DNA from: Ostreococcus mediterraneus
Taxonomy: Eukaryota > Chlorophyta > Mamiellophyceae > Mamiellales > Bathycoccaceae
Assembly (NCBI GenBank): GCA_012295225.1
Contig: WMKK01000001.1
Location: 186,001-250,000, forward strand
Direction: 5' to 3'
DNA length: 64,000 nucleotides
Part shown: in pieces, positions 18,720 through 27,309 of the stretch
Position numbering within the stretch: the first letter of the stretch is position 1
Layout: each line of letters begins with the position of its first letter
Notes under the pieces: model-generated
Told to the model about the DNA's origin: nothing
Databases searched by the model: none
The model's input: only the letters and a program-made list of their open reading frames with translations
Translations under genes and position numbers: made by a program

Positions 18720-20513
18720 ATGCTCACAGCGCACGCGGCGTCCATCGCGCCCGCGAGGCGCCGCGCCGGTGCGCAGAGATGCGACGCGCGGTGTCATAAA
18801 GCGCGCGGCGTCGCGCGCGGCGTCGCGAGCGCCGCCTTGTCGCCGCGCGCACGCGTGACGCGCGCCGCCGCGCGCGATGAAAGCGCCACACGCGACGCGC
18901 GCGTGCGCGCCATCAAGACTCCAGACACCGAAGACGCGATCCCGGATGAGAACTTTAAGCCCGAGGAGTTGAAGTTTCAGGATATCGTGTCGCTGTGGGT
19001 GACGCAAATTCTCCAAACGTACGGCGACAAGGAGTCCAAGGACAACGCGCCGGTGTGCGAAGGCGTGATTGATGACTTAGTGGGTGGCCCAATCTTCTTG
19101 GCGCTGTATCCGTACTTTCGCCGATACGGGGGCGTGTTCAAGCTCGCGTTTGGGCCAAAGGTTTTCATGGTTTTGTCCGACCCAGTCATCGTGCGCGAGG
19201 TGTTGAAAGAAAAGCCGTTTTCGTTCGACAAGGGCGTGCTTGCGGAGATTTTAGAGCCCATTATGGGCCAGGGATTGATTCCAGCCCCGTACGCGGTGTG
19301 GAAGAATCGTCGACGACAGCTCGTGCCTGGTTTTCACAAGGCGTGGTTGGACCACATGGTTGGGTTGTTTGGTCACTGCTCGAACGAGTTGCTGAGAAAT
19401 TTGGACAAGGTGGCCGCGTCCGGGGAGGTGGTGGACATGGAGGAACGTTTTTGTTCGGTGAGTTTGGATATTATCGGTTTGGCGGTGTTTAATTATGATT
19501 TTGGATCGGTGACGAAGGAGTCGCCGATTATTAGCGCCGTGTACAACTGTTTGCAAGAGGCGGCGCATCGCAGTACGTTTTACGTGCCGTATTGGAACTT
19601 GCCTTTTGCAACGATGATCGTGCCTCGTCAGCGTGAATTCAAGAAAAACATGGGCATTATCAACGACACGTTGAACGATTTAATTAAGAAAGCGCAGCAG
19701 TTTGAAGGCACGGATGATTTGGAAGAGTTGCAAAATAGAGATTACAGCAAGGTGAAGGATCCTTCGCTGTTGCGATTTTTGGTTGATATTCGAGGCGCGG
19801 ACGTCACGGACACGCAGCTCCGTGACGATTTAATGACCATGCTTATCGCTGGGCATGAAACCACCGCGGCGGTGCTCACGTGGGGATTGTACTGCTTGGT
19901 GCAACAACCAGAATTGCTGAAGCGCGTGCAAGCGGATATCGACGAAGTCTTTGGCGACGACGACCGCACCCCGACGTACGAAGATATCCAAAAACTTGAG
20001 TCCGTGCGTTTGTGCATCGCTGAAGCTCTGCGCTTGTACCCTGAACCTCCGATTCTTATTCGTCGCTGTCTCGAAGACGTCAAGCTTCCCAAGGGTGCGG
20101 GGGACGTCGAAGTCACGCTCATAAAGGGTATGGATATTTTCATCAGCGTCTGGAACTTGCATCGGTCGCCCGAGTGCTGGGAAAATCCCGACACGTTCGA
20201 TCCCTTCCGTTTCAAGCGCCCGTATACTAATCCTGGCGTGAAAGACTGGGCGGGTTACAACCCAGACCTCATGACTGGGTTGTACCCGAACGAAGTCGCG
20301 TCTGATTTCGCGTTTATTCCATTCGGCGCCGGCGCGCGCAAGTGCATCGGAGACCAATTCGCCATGCTTGAAGCTACGATTGCCATGACCATGGTTCTTC
20401 GTCGTTACGATTTTGAGCTCATGAAAGATCCCAAAGACATTGGCATGGAGATGGGAGCTACGATTCACACCGCTGGCGGCTTGCCGATGAAGCTCACCCG
20501 TCGTCGTCCATGA
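18720..20513 (+). CDS. CYP97-family cytochrome P450 (carotenoid hydroxylase, CYP97B-like)
   Basis: 597 residues from the ATG at 18720; the first ~65 residues are Arg/Ala-rich like a transit peptide. P450 hallmarks are in order: I-helix AGHETTAAVLTWG (about residue 377), K-helix EALRLYPEP (ExxR), the PERF-like FDPFRFKRP and the haem loop FIPFGAGARKCIG with the axial Cys at about residue 541. Segments such as RSTFYVPYWNLP, RDYSKVKDPSLLRFLVDIRG and QLRDDLMTMLIAGHETT closely resemble CYP97B proteins. CYP97A and C hydroxylate carotene rings in lutein synthesis; the CYP97B function is less settled. Longer in-frame extensions upstream of 18720 overlap the divergent gene and were not used. Confidence 0.93.
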   Translation: MLTAHAASIAPARRRAGAQRCDARCHKARGVARGVASAALSPRARVTRAAARDESATRDARVRAIKTPDTEDAIPDENFKPEELKFQDIVSLWVTQILQTYGDKESKDNAPVCEGVIDDLVGGPIFLALYPYFRRYGGVFKLAFGPKVFMVLSDPVIVREVLKEKPFSFDKGVLAEILEPIMGQGLIPAPYAVWKNRRRQLVPGFHKAWLDHMVGLFGHCSNELLRNLDKVAASGEVVDMEERFCSVSLDIIGLAVFNYDFGSVTKESPIISAVYNCLQEAAHRSTFYVPYWNLPFATMIVPRQREFKKNMGIINDTLNDLIKKAQQFEGTDDLEELQNRDYSKVKDPSLLRFLVDIRGADVTDTQLRDDLMTMLIAGHETTAAVLTWGLYCLVQQPELLKRVQADIDEVFGDDDRTPTYEDIQKLESVRLCIAEALRLYPEPPILIRRCLEDVKLPKGAGDVEVTLIKGMDIFISVWNLHRSPECWENPDTFDPFRFKRPYTNPGVKDWAGYNPDLMTGLYPNEVASDFAFIPFGAGARKCIGDQFAMLEATIAMTMVLRRYDFELMKDPKDIGMEMGATIHTAGGLPMKLTRRRP

Positions 20514-20568
20514 TTTCCCTCGAAACGTCATCTCGCCTCTCAATCACACTCGACACTCTACCGGGTGT

Positions 20569-20573
20569 TGTAA
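20569..20573 (+). terminator. TGTAA polyadenylation signal of the CYP97 gene
   Basis: TGTAA lies 56 nt after the P450 stop codon. Confidence 0.45.
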
Positions 20574-20766
20574 TACAACACATACAACTATTTACTCATC
20601 TCGCTGTCGCAATGCGCTCACCGCATGTCACGCGTACGCGCGCAAATGTCAAACGCGCGACAAAAAATCAACCCGCGCGTTTTGTAAGCCATACCCTTGG
20701 CTGATCGACACCAGCGCGTGACTTCCCGACGCGTCTTGAGCGCAGCGCACGTCCACGACGCACGCG

Positions 20767-21179
20767 ATGGGAAAATCGAGCACGGATGAAATGATAGCCA
20801 CGCGCGAAGAGATGAAGGCGGCAAAGTTAGACATTGGTTATCGCGATTTTTGCGCACACTTGCTCATTCCGCTGAACGCGTGTCGGCGGAAATCCTTCTA
20901 CTTGCCGTGGAAGTGCGAGCACGAGCGACACGTGTATGAAAAGTGTCAATATAAAGAGTACGTGATGCATCGATTGCGCCGTGCGCGAGGGCGATGGTGG
21001 GCGTCAGCGCGCGTCGGCGCGCGTGGATTGCGTCGGCGATCGATCGAGAGGCGAGCCGCGAGAGGCGCGTGTATCGCACGATCGAGAGGGTAATGACTGA
21101 CGTTGCGTGCGCGTATTGTTTACATCGAACATTTAGGTATATGAAGCGCGTGGCGTCGATGAAAGACTCTAAGCATTAA
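20767..21179 (+). CDS. NDUFB7: Complex I subunit NDUFB7 (B18), two exons
   Basis: Spliced model: exon 1 20767-20957, exon 2 21137-21179, 77 residues. The core DFCAHLLIPLNACRRKS followed by YLPWKCEHERHVYEKC carries twin CX9C motifs (two pairs of Cys each separated by nine residues), the hallmark of NDUFB7 and of MIA40-imported intermembrane-space proteins. Splicing GA|GTACGTG to TTTAG|G restores QYKEYMKRVASMK, which aligns residue for residue with the plant ending EYELVMERMLAMK. Without splicing the frame runs into an unrelated Arg/Trp-rich tail. The protein is shorter than the plant (~100) and human (137) versions, lacking most of the C-terminal tail. It belongs to the membrane arm of respiratory complex I. 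Confidence 0.9.
20958..21136 (+). other. Intron of NDUFB7
   Basis: 179 nt. Donor GTACGTG, CTGAC motif about 40 nt before the acceptor, acceptor ATTTAG. Confidence 0.82.
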
Positions 21180-21342
21180 CGACGAGAGTCGAGACGACGG
21201 CTGTGTCTTTAGAAGGTGTATTTTTATCGAAACAACAAAACGAACATGATGACTGTGATACTCGCGTGCAAAGAGCGATGGTGATTTAAAATGCAATTTG
21301 AGTGCTGCTACTGTGATGTATGGTCGCGCGTGCATCGCGATG

Positions 21343-21436
21343 GATTTGAGAAGAGTTGAATGGAAATCGACGACGTCGGGGAGCGCGCCAAAGCTCGTCC
21401 TTGACCGACGTCGCGTCACGAATGTCTCAATCTTCA
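21343..21436 (-). promoter_or_regulatory. SECIS-like element in the 3' UTR of the SelU-type gene
   Basis: Starts about 80 nt after the stop codon. On the minus strand, TGAC (21415-21418) faces CGAT (21366-21369), exactly the four non-Watson-Crick pairs of a SECIS quartet. They flank a perfect 10-bp stem, GCGACGTCGG with CCGACGTCGT (one G-U). The apical loop begins TCAA, giving the conserved AA, and contains a GAGC/GCTC mini-stem, the layout of a type II SECIS. Below the quartet, GAAGATTGA pairs with TCAACTCTTC with one bulge. The loop AA is 13 nt from the quartet, slightly long. All of this is by eye; no folding was run. Confidence 0.8.
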
Positions 21437-21512
21437 CACCTCGATCGCGCCACACGCCGCCAACGCGCATGCGAAATGTGCTATGTCGTTATGTTTGATT
21501 CGTTGTACAAAT

Positions 21513-22235
21513 TTACGCCATGGTGACGGCGCCGGCTGCTTTCAAAACGTCTTCCACTGGGGCGTGCGCTCCGGTCGACACGTCGTACCACTTGTACACG
21601 GCCCGCTCACCCTTGAACACAATCGTCCCGCCTTGTTGAAAACCTTGTTCTTGCTTGGGTGGTAACCACGGTTTCCAACGTTTCAATACACCGAGCAAGG
21701 TTTTGGCGCCATCCTTTTGAATGCGCTTGGCGATGCTTTCCGGCGTTGCTTTTTCGCCAAACGTCTGCTTCACGCCTCGACGAAACATGAGCGCGTCATA
21801 CGTCGCATTCGTTTCGTCGCCGTACACAATCTCAACAGGGATATTATTCTCTCTCGAAAAATCTCTCGACCGCTCGAGCGTGCCGATTGAGACGACAATC
21901 CACTTCGCGCCGACGCGCTCGAGCGCCGGCGTCGCTTCGCGCGCCATCTCAACCGCGCGCTCGCTCGCGAAAAATCACCCAAACGACCGTAAAAACGTCA
22001 CCACCACGGTGTCGTTCGCGGACCACATCTCCGTCAAGTCTTGCATGTCCCCAGTCGCCGCCGATCGCACGGGCACGCCGCGAAGCGCCGCGAACGCATC
22101 GACCGGCGCATCCTCTGGGACATTAAACTCCACCGCGCTCGCCCGCGCGCCGACGCGCCCGCGCGTCGTCGTCGACAACGCCATCGGACACCGTCCGTGC
22201 GCGATGCGCGCCGCCGGCATCGCCATCGCGCGCAT
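21513..22235 (-). CDS. SelU/PRXL2-type selenoprotein (AhpC-TSA_2 family), UGA-encoded Sec
   Basis: 240 residues if the in-frame TGA at 21975-21977 is read as selenocysteine (residue 87). The reading is VVVTFLRSFG-U-FFASERAVEMAREA, where plant and animal PRXL2 proteins have FLRHFGC or RRPGC at the same place. Downstream sequence fits the family closely: GAKWIVVSIGTLERSRDF, then EIVYGDETNATYDAL, then FQQGGTIVFKGERAVYKW. Both halves are in the same frame and neither is a complete domain alone. The second Cys of the CxxC pair is Ala here. The ATG at 22235 gives a short Arg-rich leader (RIAHGRCPMALSTTTRGRVGARASA), suggesting plastid or mitochondrial targeting. A SECIS-like fold follows in the 3' UTR. 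A thioredoxin-fold redox role is inferred. Confidence 0.88.
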
Positions 22236-22391
22236 CGTCGCTCGAAAAGACGAGCGAATGCGCGCGTCAGACGATGACGTCTGCGCCACTCTCGCGCGCG
22301 GGCTACGCCTCACCGTCGACGCCCGAACGCCCGAACCCGTCGCGCACGCGCGCGGAACGATAGAACCAATCGCATCGCACGCACGCGCCTC

Positions 22392-22802
22392 ATGAGCTTG
22401 CGCGGCGTCACGCAACTCCGCGCGCTGCGGTTGATTTATTGCGACCACACCGGGAGCTCGCGCGGGGTGCAACACTTTGTCTCGAGCGGTGGTTTCGACA
22501 CCCTGCGCGCGAAACTCGCGTCGTCGCCGTCGACGGAGGTGCGCGCGGAAATCAGACGAGGAGGAGATCCCCACGTCATCGCCACCTATGCGTGCGGGAC
22601 GACGAAGAGCGTGGGGTTGAAGAATGCAACGGCGGAGGCGACGGCGACCCAGTGCGAATGGTTGCGCACGGAGAAGGGGAAACCCGGTTCGAAACCGATC
22701 AAGAGTCGGCATTTTACGAAACACCCGAGCGTACAAGGGCAATGGACGCCGTTTACGTTCGGTGACGGCGCACCGTACGACGCCGATGCGGGGCAGGCGT
22801 GA
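22392..22802 (+). CDS. MRPL43: Mitochondrial ribosomal protein mL43
   Basis: 136 residues. The N-terminus fits the L51/S25/CI-B8 thioredoxin-like domain: GVTQLRALRLIYCDHTGSS, RGVQHFVSS, then HVIATYACG. The sequence RHFTKHPSVQGQWTPF near the C-terminus is the mL43 signature (human RHVTKHPSVQGTWT). It is a structural protein of the mitochondrial large ribosomal subunit. It lies head to head with the selenoprotein gene, 156 bp apart. No separate presequence is visible, as is usual for this protein. Confidence 0.92.
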   Translation: MSLRGVTQLRALRLIYCDHTGSSRGVQHFVSSGGFDTLRAKLASSPSTEVRAEIRRGGDPHVIATYACGTTKSVGLKNATAEATATQCEWLRTEKGKPGSKPIKSRHFTKHPSVQGQWTPFTFGDGAPYDADAGQA

Positions 22803-23037
22803 AGAATGATGTTTTAATGTGTAGCGTATAGTTCTTAGGTTCACGGCTCGCGCGGCGTCTGTCGCGTCCGAACACACACCCTGCGTCGCGCACACCGTCC
22901 CGTCGCGCGTCGCCTTTTATGCATTCGCGGTGTGTACGTTCGTCTCGCGCCTGCTGACGATCGATCGCTCGCGGTCGCGGCACTTGTCGCGACGCGCCCG
23001 AAGCGCGCCGAGCTTCAAATCGCGCCTCGCGCCATCC

Positions 23038-24669
23038 ATGCGTCGACGGCGCGCGTTCGTCGCCTCCGTGGTGCTCGCCGCGCTCGCGCGCGGCGCACAC
23101 GCTCGCGTTTACGTCGATGCCCGCGCACCGCGCGGGCCGCACTCGTCGGCGACGTTCACCGTGACGCCGCGCGTCGTCGAGACGACGACGGTTGATGCGT
23201 CGCGTCACGCACCCATTCACGACGCCGTCAGCGCCGCAGACGGCACCGACGACGCGGCCGATCGCGCCGTGGCGCTGCGACTGTGCCACTGCGAGTTTTC
23301 CACGGCCGCGAGCGGGCTCGAGTGCACGCGGGAGGGGGCAATCGTGGCGGGATTCGAGGCGAGCGGCGAGTACGCGGGACGCGCGAGCGGCGACGAGGGT
23401 CTCGTGCCGCTCTCTCGCGCGATATGCTGCGTGCCATGTTTAGACGGCGTCGTGGATGGTGATGCGAAGATCGGAGACGTGTTCGCGCGCGTGACGGAGG
23501 ATGTGGACGCGGATGCGCCGATTGGGGCGTTGAGAGCGATGAGCGTCGACTGCGTGGGCACGCGGTCGACGACTCGGACCGGTGGAGACGTCTCGTGTCC
23601 TGCTGGGACGTTTTTACAAGGATTCAAGCGCGTGAATAAGGCGAGCAGTGGAAGTGCGGCGTTCTATTATCCTCGCGACGTGGGTGAGTGCTGTAAGGTG
23701 AAGTTTGTGTTGCCGAGCGGGGAGGCGTTGGGCGCCGAGGCGTGCTCGTGCGCGCCCGAACGAGGCGTCGATGTGTCGTGTGGGGGCTTGAACACCGCGC
23801 GAGGGACGGCGGAGAACGGCGCGGTGATTACGGGGTTTGCAAACGCTATTAATGCCATGGGTGCGCTCGGGACACCGATGCGGGTGCCGTCTACGCCTTT
23901 GACGTGCTGCAAGACGTGCGTCAGCAAGGACGCGCCGCCGCAACCGTTGAGTGATGGGTGTTCGCAGTTAAATTTCTGTAGCGCGCACGGTGATTGCGTG
24001 ATTGATGGACATTGTGAATGTCACGCGGGTTGGATGGGGGATGATTGTGGATCAGTGGATAGCAGCGCGGGTGGCTTGTACGGCGACGTCTGGCAATACG
24101 GAGTCATGCTGAGCGGCGTCATTCTCGGATGCTGCATCAGAGCCATGCTGTGCCGGCACATTGAACAAGTAAACATGATGCGCGCGCAGCGCTTCATGAT
24201 GCAAGAACCCTTGCTTCGGCGTGCCGCAGCGGCGAATGCGACGGTAATGGATGAGTGGGAAGAGGCGAGCGATTTGAGTACGTCAGACGACGACGACGAT
24301 GCCGATGACAATCATCATCGCGATGACGACGATGTCGAGCTGGCGGATGCCGTCGCGGCGAACGCTACTCGCGCCGGCGACGACAGCGATGCGAGTGAAA
24401 TTGTGGACAATGGTGAAATCCTGGCTTCGTCTTCAGTCGAAGTCTCTGAAGATGAAGAAGGCGAACCCGTGCTGTCAAAGAAATCTAAAGAGCACAGCGG
24501 CGTCCCCGATAGCGAGTGCGTCGTGTGCATGGCAAATCCAGTGCAGTGCGTGCTCATTCCTTGTGGTCACGCGTGCATGTGCCGTAAGTGCTCGAGGCGC
24601 ATGCGCCGTTGCCCGGTGTGCCGCGTCGTCGTCACTCGTCGACAAAAGCTTTACATGCACAATGGCTAG
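23038..24669 (+). CDS. Secretory-pathway membrane RING E3 ligase with EGF-like motif
   Basis: 543 residues from the ATG at 23038, chosen because it starts a signal peptide (MRRRRAFVASVVLAALARGAHA). A Cys-rich lumenal part (residues ~75-330) contains three repeated CxC/CC-containing units, each with a segment like GAIVAGFEASG or GAVITGFANA. An EGF-like motif follows (CSAHGDCVIDGHCECHAGWMGDDCG). One membrane span (YGVMLSGVILGCCIRAML) leads to a cytosolic Asp-rich linker and a C-terminal C3HC4 RING (CVVCMANPVQCVLIPCGHACMCRKCSRRMRRCPVC). The combination suggests a transmembrane ubiquitin ligase that senses a lumenal ligand. The domain order is visible; the role is inferred. Confidence 0.85.
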   Translation: MRRRRAFVASVVLAALARGAHARVYVDARAPRGPHSSATFTVTPRVVETTTVDASRHAPIHDAVSAADGTDDAADRAVALRLCHCEFSTAASGLECTREGAIVAGFEASGEYAGRASGDEGLVPLSRAICCVPCLDGVVDGDAKIGDVFARVTEDVDADAPIGALRAMSVDCVGTRSTTRTGGDVSCPAGTFLQGFKRVNKASSGSAAFYYPRDVGECCKVKFVLPSGEALGAEACSCAPERGVDVSCGGLNTARGTAENGAVITGFANAINAMGALGTPMRVPSTPLTCCKTCVSKDAPPQPLSDGCSQLNFCSAHGDCVIDGHCECHAGWMGDDCGSVDSSAGGLYGDVWQYGVMLSGVILGCCIRAMLCRHIEQVNMMRAQRFMMQEPLLRRAAAANATVMDEWEEASDLSTSDDDDDADDNHHRDDDDVELADAVAANATRAGDDSDASEIVDNGEILASSSVEVSEDEEGEPVLSKKSKEHSGVPDSECVVCMANPVQCVLIPCGHACMCRKCSRRMRRCPVCRVVVTRRQKLYMHNG

Positions 24670-24722
24670 CAATGTCGTCAGCAAATGCCCGATATATTCT
24701 TACCACCATCATTTGTACGTCG

Positions 24723-24738
24723 TGTAATCCATGTGTAA
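24723..24738 (+). terminator. Two TGTAA polyadenylation signals of the membrane RING gene
   Basis: TGTAA occurs at 24723-24727 and 24734-24738, 54-65 nt after the stop codon. Confidence 0.45.
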
Positions 24739-24818
24739 TACAACTCAAGATTTTTGTACAAGCGTTACGACAAAAGGACGCTCAGGGACAAACGACGTTC
24801 TCAACAAAGCGTGAATTA

Positions 24819-24823
24819 TTACA
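24819..24823 (-). terminator. TGTAA polyadenylation signal of TIM13
   Basis: TGTAA on the minus strand, 23 nt after the TIM13 stop codon. Confidence 0.45.
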
Positions 24824-24845
24824 ATAAAATGCCCTTCGCGATCGT

Positions 24846-25264
24846 TTACATACCACCCTTGGAATACGCCTGCAACACAACCTGCGAGATCATCTTCGTC
24901 GCTTCTACATACCGCTCCGTACACTTCGCCAAGCACGCTTGCTCGCTCGAGCTCATCGACCCCGACGGTTTCGTCACGCACAACTTAAAGCATCGATCGC
25001 GCGTCGTCGTAAAAAACTCCTACACGCACGCGCGCGCACACACACCGAACACACACCGTCAGTACCCACGCGTCTGGCATCCTCACGCACGCCAGCGCGC
25101 GCGCGAATGCGCCGAACAGCGCCACGTAAACGTCAGCGCGCACTCGACCACCGAACGCGACACACGAGAACCGCGTCACCGCGTCGCACCTGCGCGTACG
25201 CGTTCGCCAACTCCGCCTTGACTTGATGCATCACCATCTCTGGACTCTGTTGCGAGCCGTCCAT
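24846..25264 (-). CDS. TIM13: Small Tim chaperone TIM13 (two exons)
   Basis: Spliced model: exon 1 25190-25264, exon 2 24846-25019, 82 residues. Exon 1 ends VKAELANAYAQ; exon 2 continues EFFTTTRDRCFKLCVTKPSG, then SSEQACLAKCTERYVEAT. The twin CX3C motifs (CFKLC and CLAKC) and the VK-x-L-x-x-AYA-x-EF segment are diagnostic of Tim13. The 170-nt intron has donor CAG|GTGCGAC, a CTGAC motif and acceptor TGTAG, phase 0. Tim8-Tim13 hexamers carry hydrophobic precursors through the mitochondrial intermembrane space. The gene is easy to miss because neither exon is long and another frame is open over exon 2. It lies head to head with UTP7, 94 bp apart. Confidence 0.92.
25020..25189 (-). other. Intron of TIM13
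   Basis: 170 nt, phase 0, donor GTGCGAC, GTACTGACG branch-point-like motif, acceptor GTGTAG. Confidence 0.85.
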
Positions 25265-25358
25265 GGCGACCGTGGCGCTCGACCGAGACGTCGCGCAGTG
25301 CGGCTGCGCGCCGCGTCAATCGCGCGCACGTCACACGCCGACGCCGTCGACTGGAAAC

Positions 25359-27164
25359 ATGCCTCGTCGGTCGCGCGCCGACGCCGACGCCGCGCTCGAC
25401 GACGCCCTGGCGTCACTCACGGCGTCCACGGCGGCGATCGAACGCGCGTCTGGGCTCCCATCGACGACGACGAACGGGAATGGTGTCGACGACGTCGATG
25501 TCGGCGGCGGCGCGACGAAAAAACGCGCCGCGGCGCAGCTCACCGCCAAGGCGCGCGAGCGCGCGATCGAACGCGACATGCGCGAGCGCACGAAAAAGTA
25601 TAAAGTCTCGGGCGATCGCGTGCCGACGAAGGGCATCGCGGATAAGAAGACCAAGGCGGCGCTCAAGGAGACGCAAAACTTGGCGGAGGAGGCGGCGCGG
25701 GCGGCGGCGACGCGAGAGAAATGGATGGCGATCGACGAACCTGGCGTGCTCGAAGCGGATGAGGGCGAGAAGACGTTTCAATTTCAACAGCGCGACATCG
25801 TGAAGAATGTGGATTTGAATGCGGCGAAGAAGGTGTTTGATTTGGATGTCCCGAATACGGGTTCGTATTACGTCGATTATTCGCACAACGGACGCGAGTT
25901 GTTGCTCGGGTCGAGCGAAGGGGCGTTGAGTATGATGGAATGGAACAGACATCGCATGCTCGGTGAAACAGATGTGAAGGAACGAATAAAGTGTGTGACT
26001 TTTTTGCATAACGAACAGTTTTATGCGGCGGCGCAGGATCGATACACGTACATTTATGACAAGCGCGGGTTGGAAGTGCATTGCTTGGAGGATCACGCGC
26101 ACGTGAATAAATTGACGTTTTTACCCAGACATTTCTTGCTCGCCTCTATTGGCACGCAAGGAATTCTGAGGTATCAAGACACGACGTATGGGAAAATCGT
26201 AGCACAGTTTCGTACCAAGCTCGGGGAGTGCGATGCGATGACGCATAGCAGTTACAACGCCGTGGTGCACTGCGGGCATAAAAACGGCACGGTGACGCTG
26301 TGGAGCCCGAATCAAGGCTCGCCGTTGGTGAAAATGCTCACTCATCGAGGGTGCGTGAAGGGCATTGCGATTGACAGGTCGGGAAAATACATGGTCACGA
26401 GTGGTGTCGATGCACAAGTCAAGGTTTGGGACTTGCGCATGTATAAACCCGTGCACGCTTATTACTCGGCGCAGCCGGCGTCCAATATCGAAATTTCCCA
26501 GCGCGGCATGCTTGCCATTGGATGGGGAAGTACCGTGCAAGTGTGGAAAGATGCCCTCGCCACGAAACAGAATTCGCCATACATGCGTCATCAGTTTGCA
26601 CTCGGGCAAAAGATAAACTCCATCAAGTTTTGCCCGTACGAAGACATCATGGGTGTCGGGCACTCGCGAGGCTTTACGAGCTTGCTCGTGCCTGGCGCTG
26701 GTGAGCCTAATTTCGATACGTTTGTATCTAACCCGTTCGAAACCAAAGGACAACGTCGTGAGAACGAAGTGGCCAAGCTTTTGGATAAGCTGCCGTCAGA
26801 AACGATTCAGCTCGACCCCGACGCGATTGGCAAGTTGCGCGCCGTACCCAAGGAGGTACAAGCCGAACGACGTCAAGCTGCAATTACAGCCGAGCTTTCG
26901 AGTCGTAAGGCGCAACGCGAGAAGAATGAGGAGAAGACAAAGATGAAGGGCAAGAATCGAACATCCAAGCGCTATCGCAAAAAGCAACTTAACGTTATTG
27001 ATGACAAGGCGCTGGCGAAGATGGAGGCGAAAAAGGCGCGCGAGGCGGGCGTGACCGAAAAGCGGGGAGGCGTTGCGGCGCCGGGCGCGACGGCTGGTGC
27101 GGCATCGACGGCGCCCCACGCGCCTTCGGACGTCTCTGCCGCGCTACGCCGGTTTTACAAATAA
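25359..27164 (+). CDS. UTP7: UTP7/WDR46 (BING4) small-subunit processome protein
   Basis: 601 residues from the ATG at 25359 (MPRRSRADADAALDD); an in-frame upstream ATG at 25263 would overlap TIM13 exon 1 and adds an unusual leader. A coiled basic N-terminus is followed by WD repeats (YYVDYSHNGRELLLGSSEG, HKNGTVTLWSPN, GVDAQVKVWDLRMYKP) and the BING4 C-terminal domain (FCPYEDIMGVGHSRGFTSLLVPGAGEPNFD, then NPFETKGQRREN). The tail is Lys-rich (KMKGKNRTSKRYRKKQ). The protein is needed for 18S pre-rRNA processing in the nucleolus. Confidence 0.94.
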   Translation: MPRRSRADADAALDDALASLTASTAAIERASGLPSTTTNGNGVDDVDVGGGATKKRAAAQLTAKARERAIERDMRERTKKYKVSGDRVPTKGIADKKTKAALKETQNLAEEAARAAATREKWMAIDEPGVLEADEGEKTFQFQQRDIVKNVDLNAAKKVFDLDVPNTGSYYVDYSHNGRELLLGSSEGALSMMEWNRHRMLGETDVKERIKCVTFLHNEQFYAAAQDRYTYIYDKRGLEVHCLEDHAHVNKLTFLPRHFLLASIGTQGILRYQDTTYGKIVAQFRTKLGECDAMTHSSYNAVVHCGHKNGTVTLWSPNQGSPLVKMLTHRGCVKGIAIDRSGKYMVTSGVDAQVKVWDLRMYKPVHAYYSAQPASNIEISQRGMLAIGWGSTVQVWKDALATKQNSPYMRHQFALGQKINSIKFCPYEDIMGVGHSRGFTSLLVPGAGEPNFDTFVSNPFETKGQRRENEVAKLLDKLPSETIQLDPDAIGKLRAVPKEVQAERRQAAITAELSSRKAQREKNEEKTKMKGKNRTSKRYRKKQLNVIDDKALAKMEAKKAREAGVTEKRGGVAAPGATAGAASTAPHAPSDVSAALRRFYK

Positions 27165-27309
27165 CTAGCACACACGATGATGGTTTCTTGTCATAATGAA
27201 TGTACATAGATGTTACTGAAGGGGAAGTTTTTATGATTTCTACCGGTAATCATAAACTTTTCCAACGAAATACCAAGACTTTTCTCTCCTACTCTAAATT
27301 TCTACGCTA

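Noticed and set aside
20958-21093. Unspliced NDUFB7 tail continuing into an Arg/Trp-rich sequence
   Set aside because: The spliced tail aligns with plant NDUFB7 while the unspliced one is intron sequence.
24745-24981. 78-residue minus-strand frame
   Set aside because: It is out of frame with TIM13 exon 2, which covers the same DNA and matches the small Tim family.
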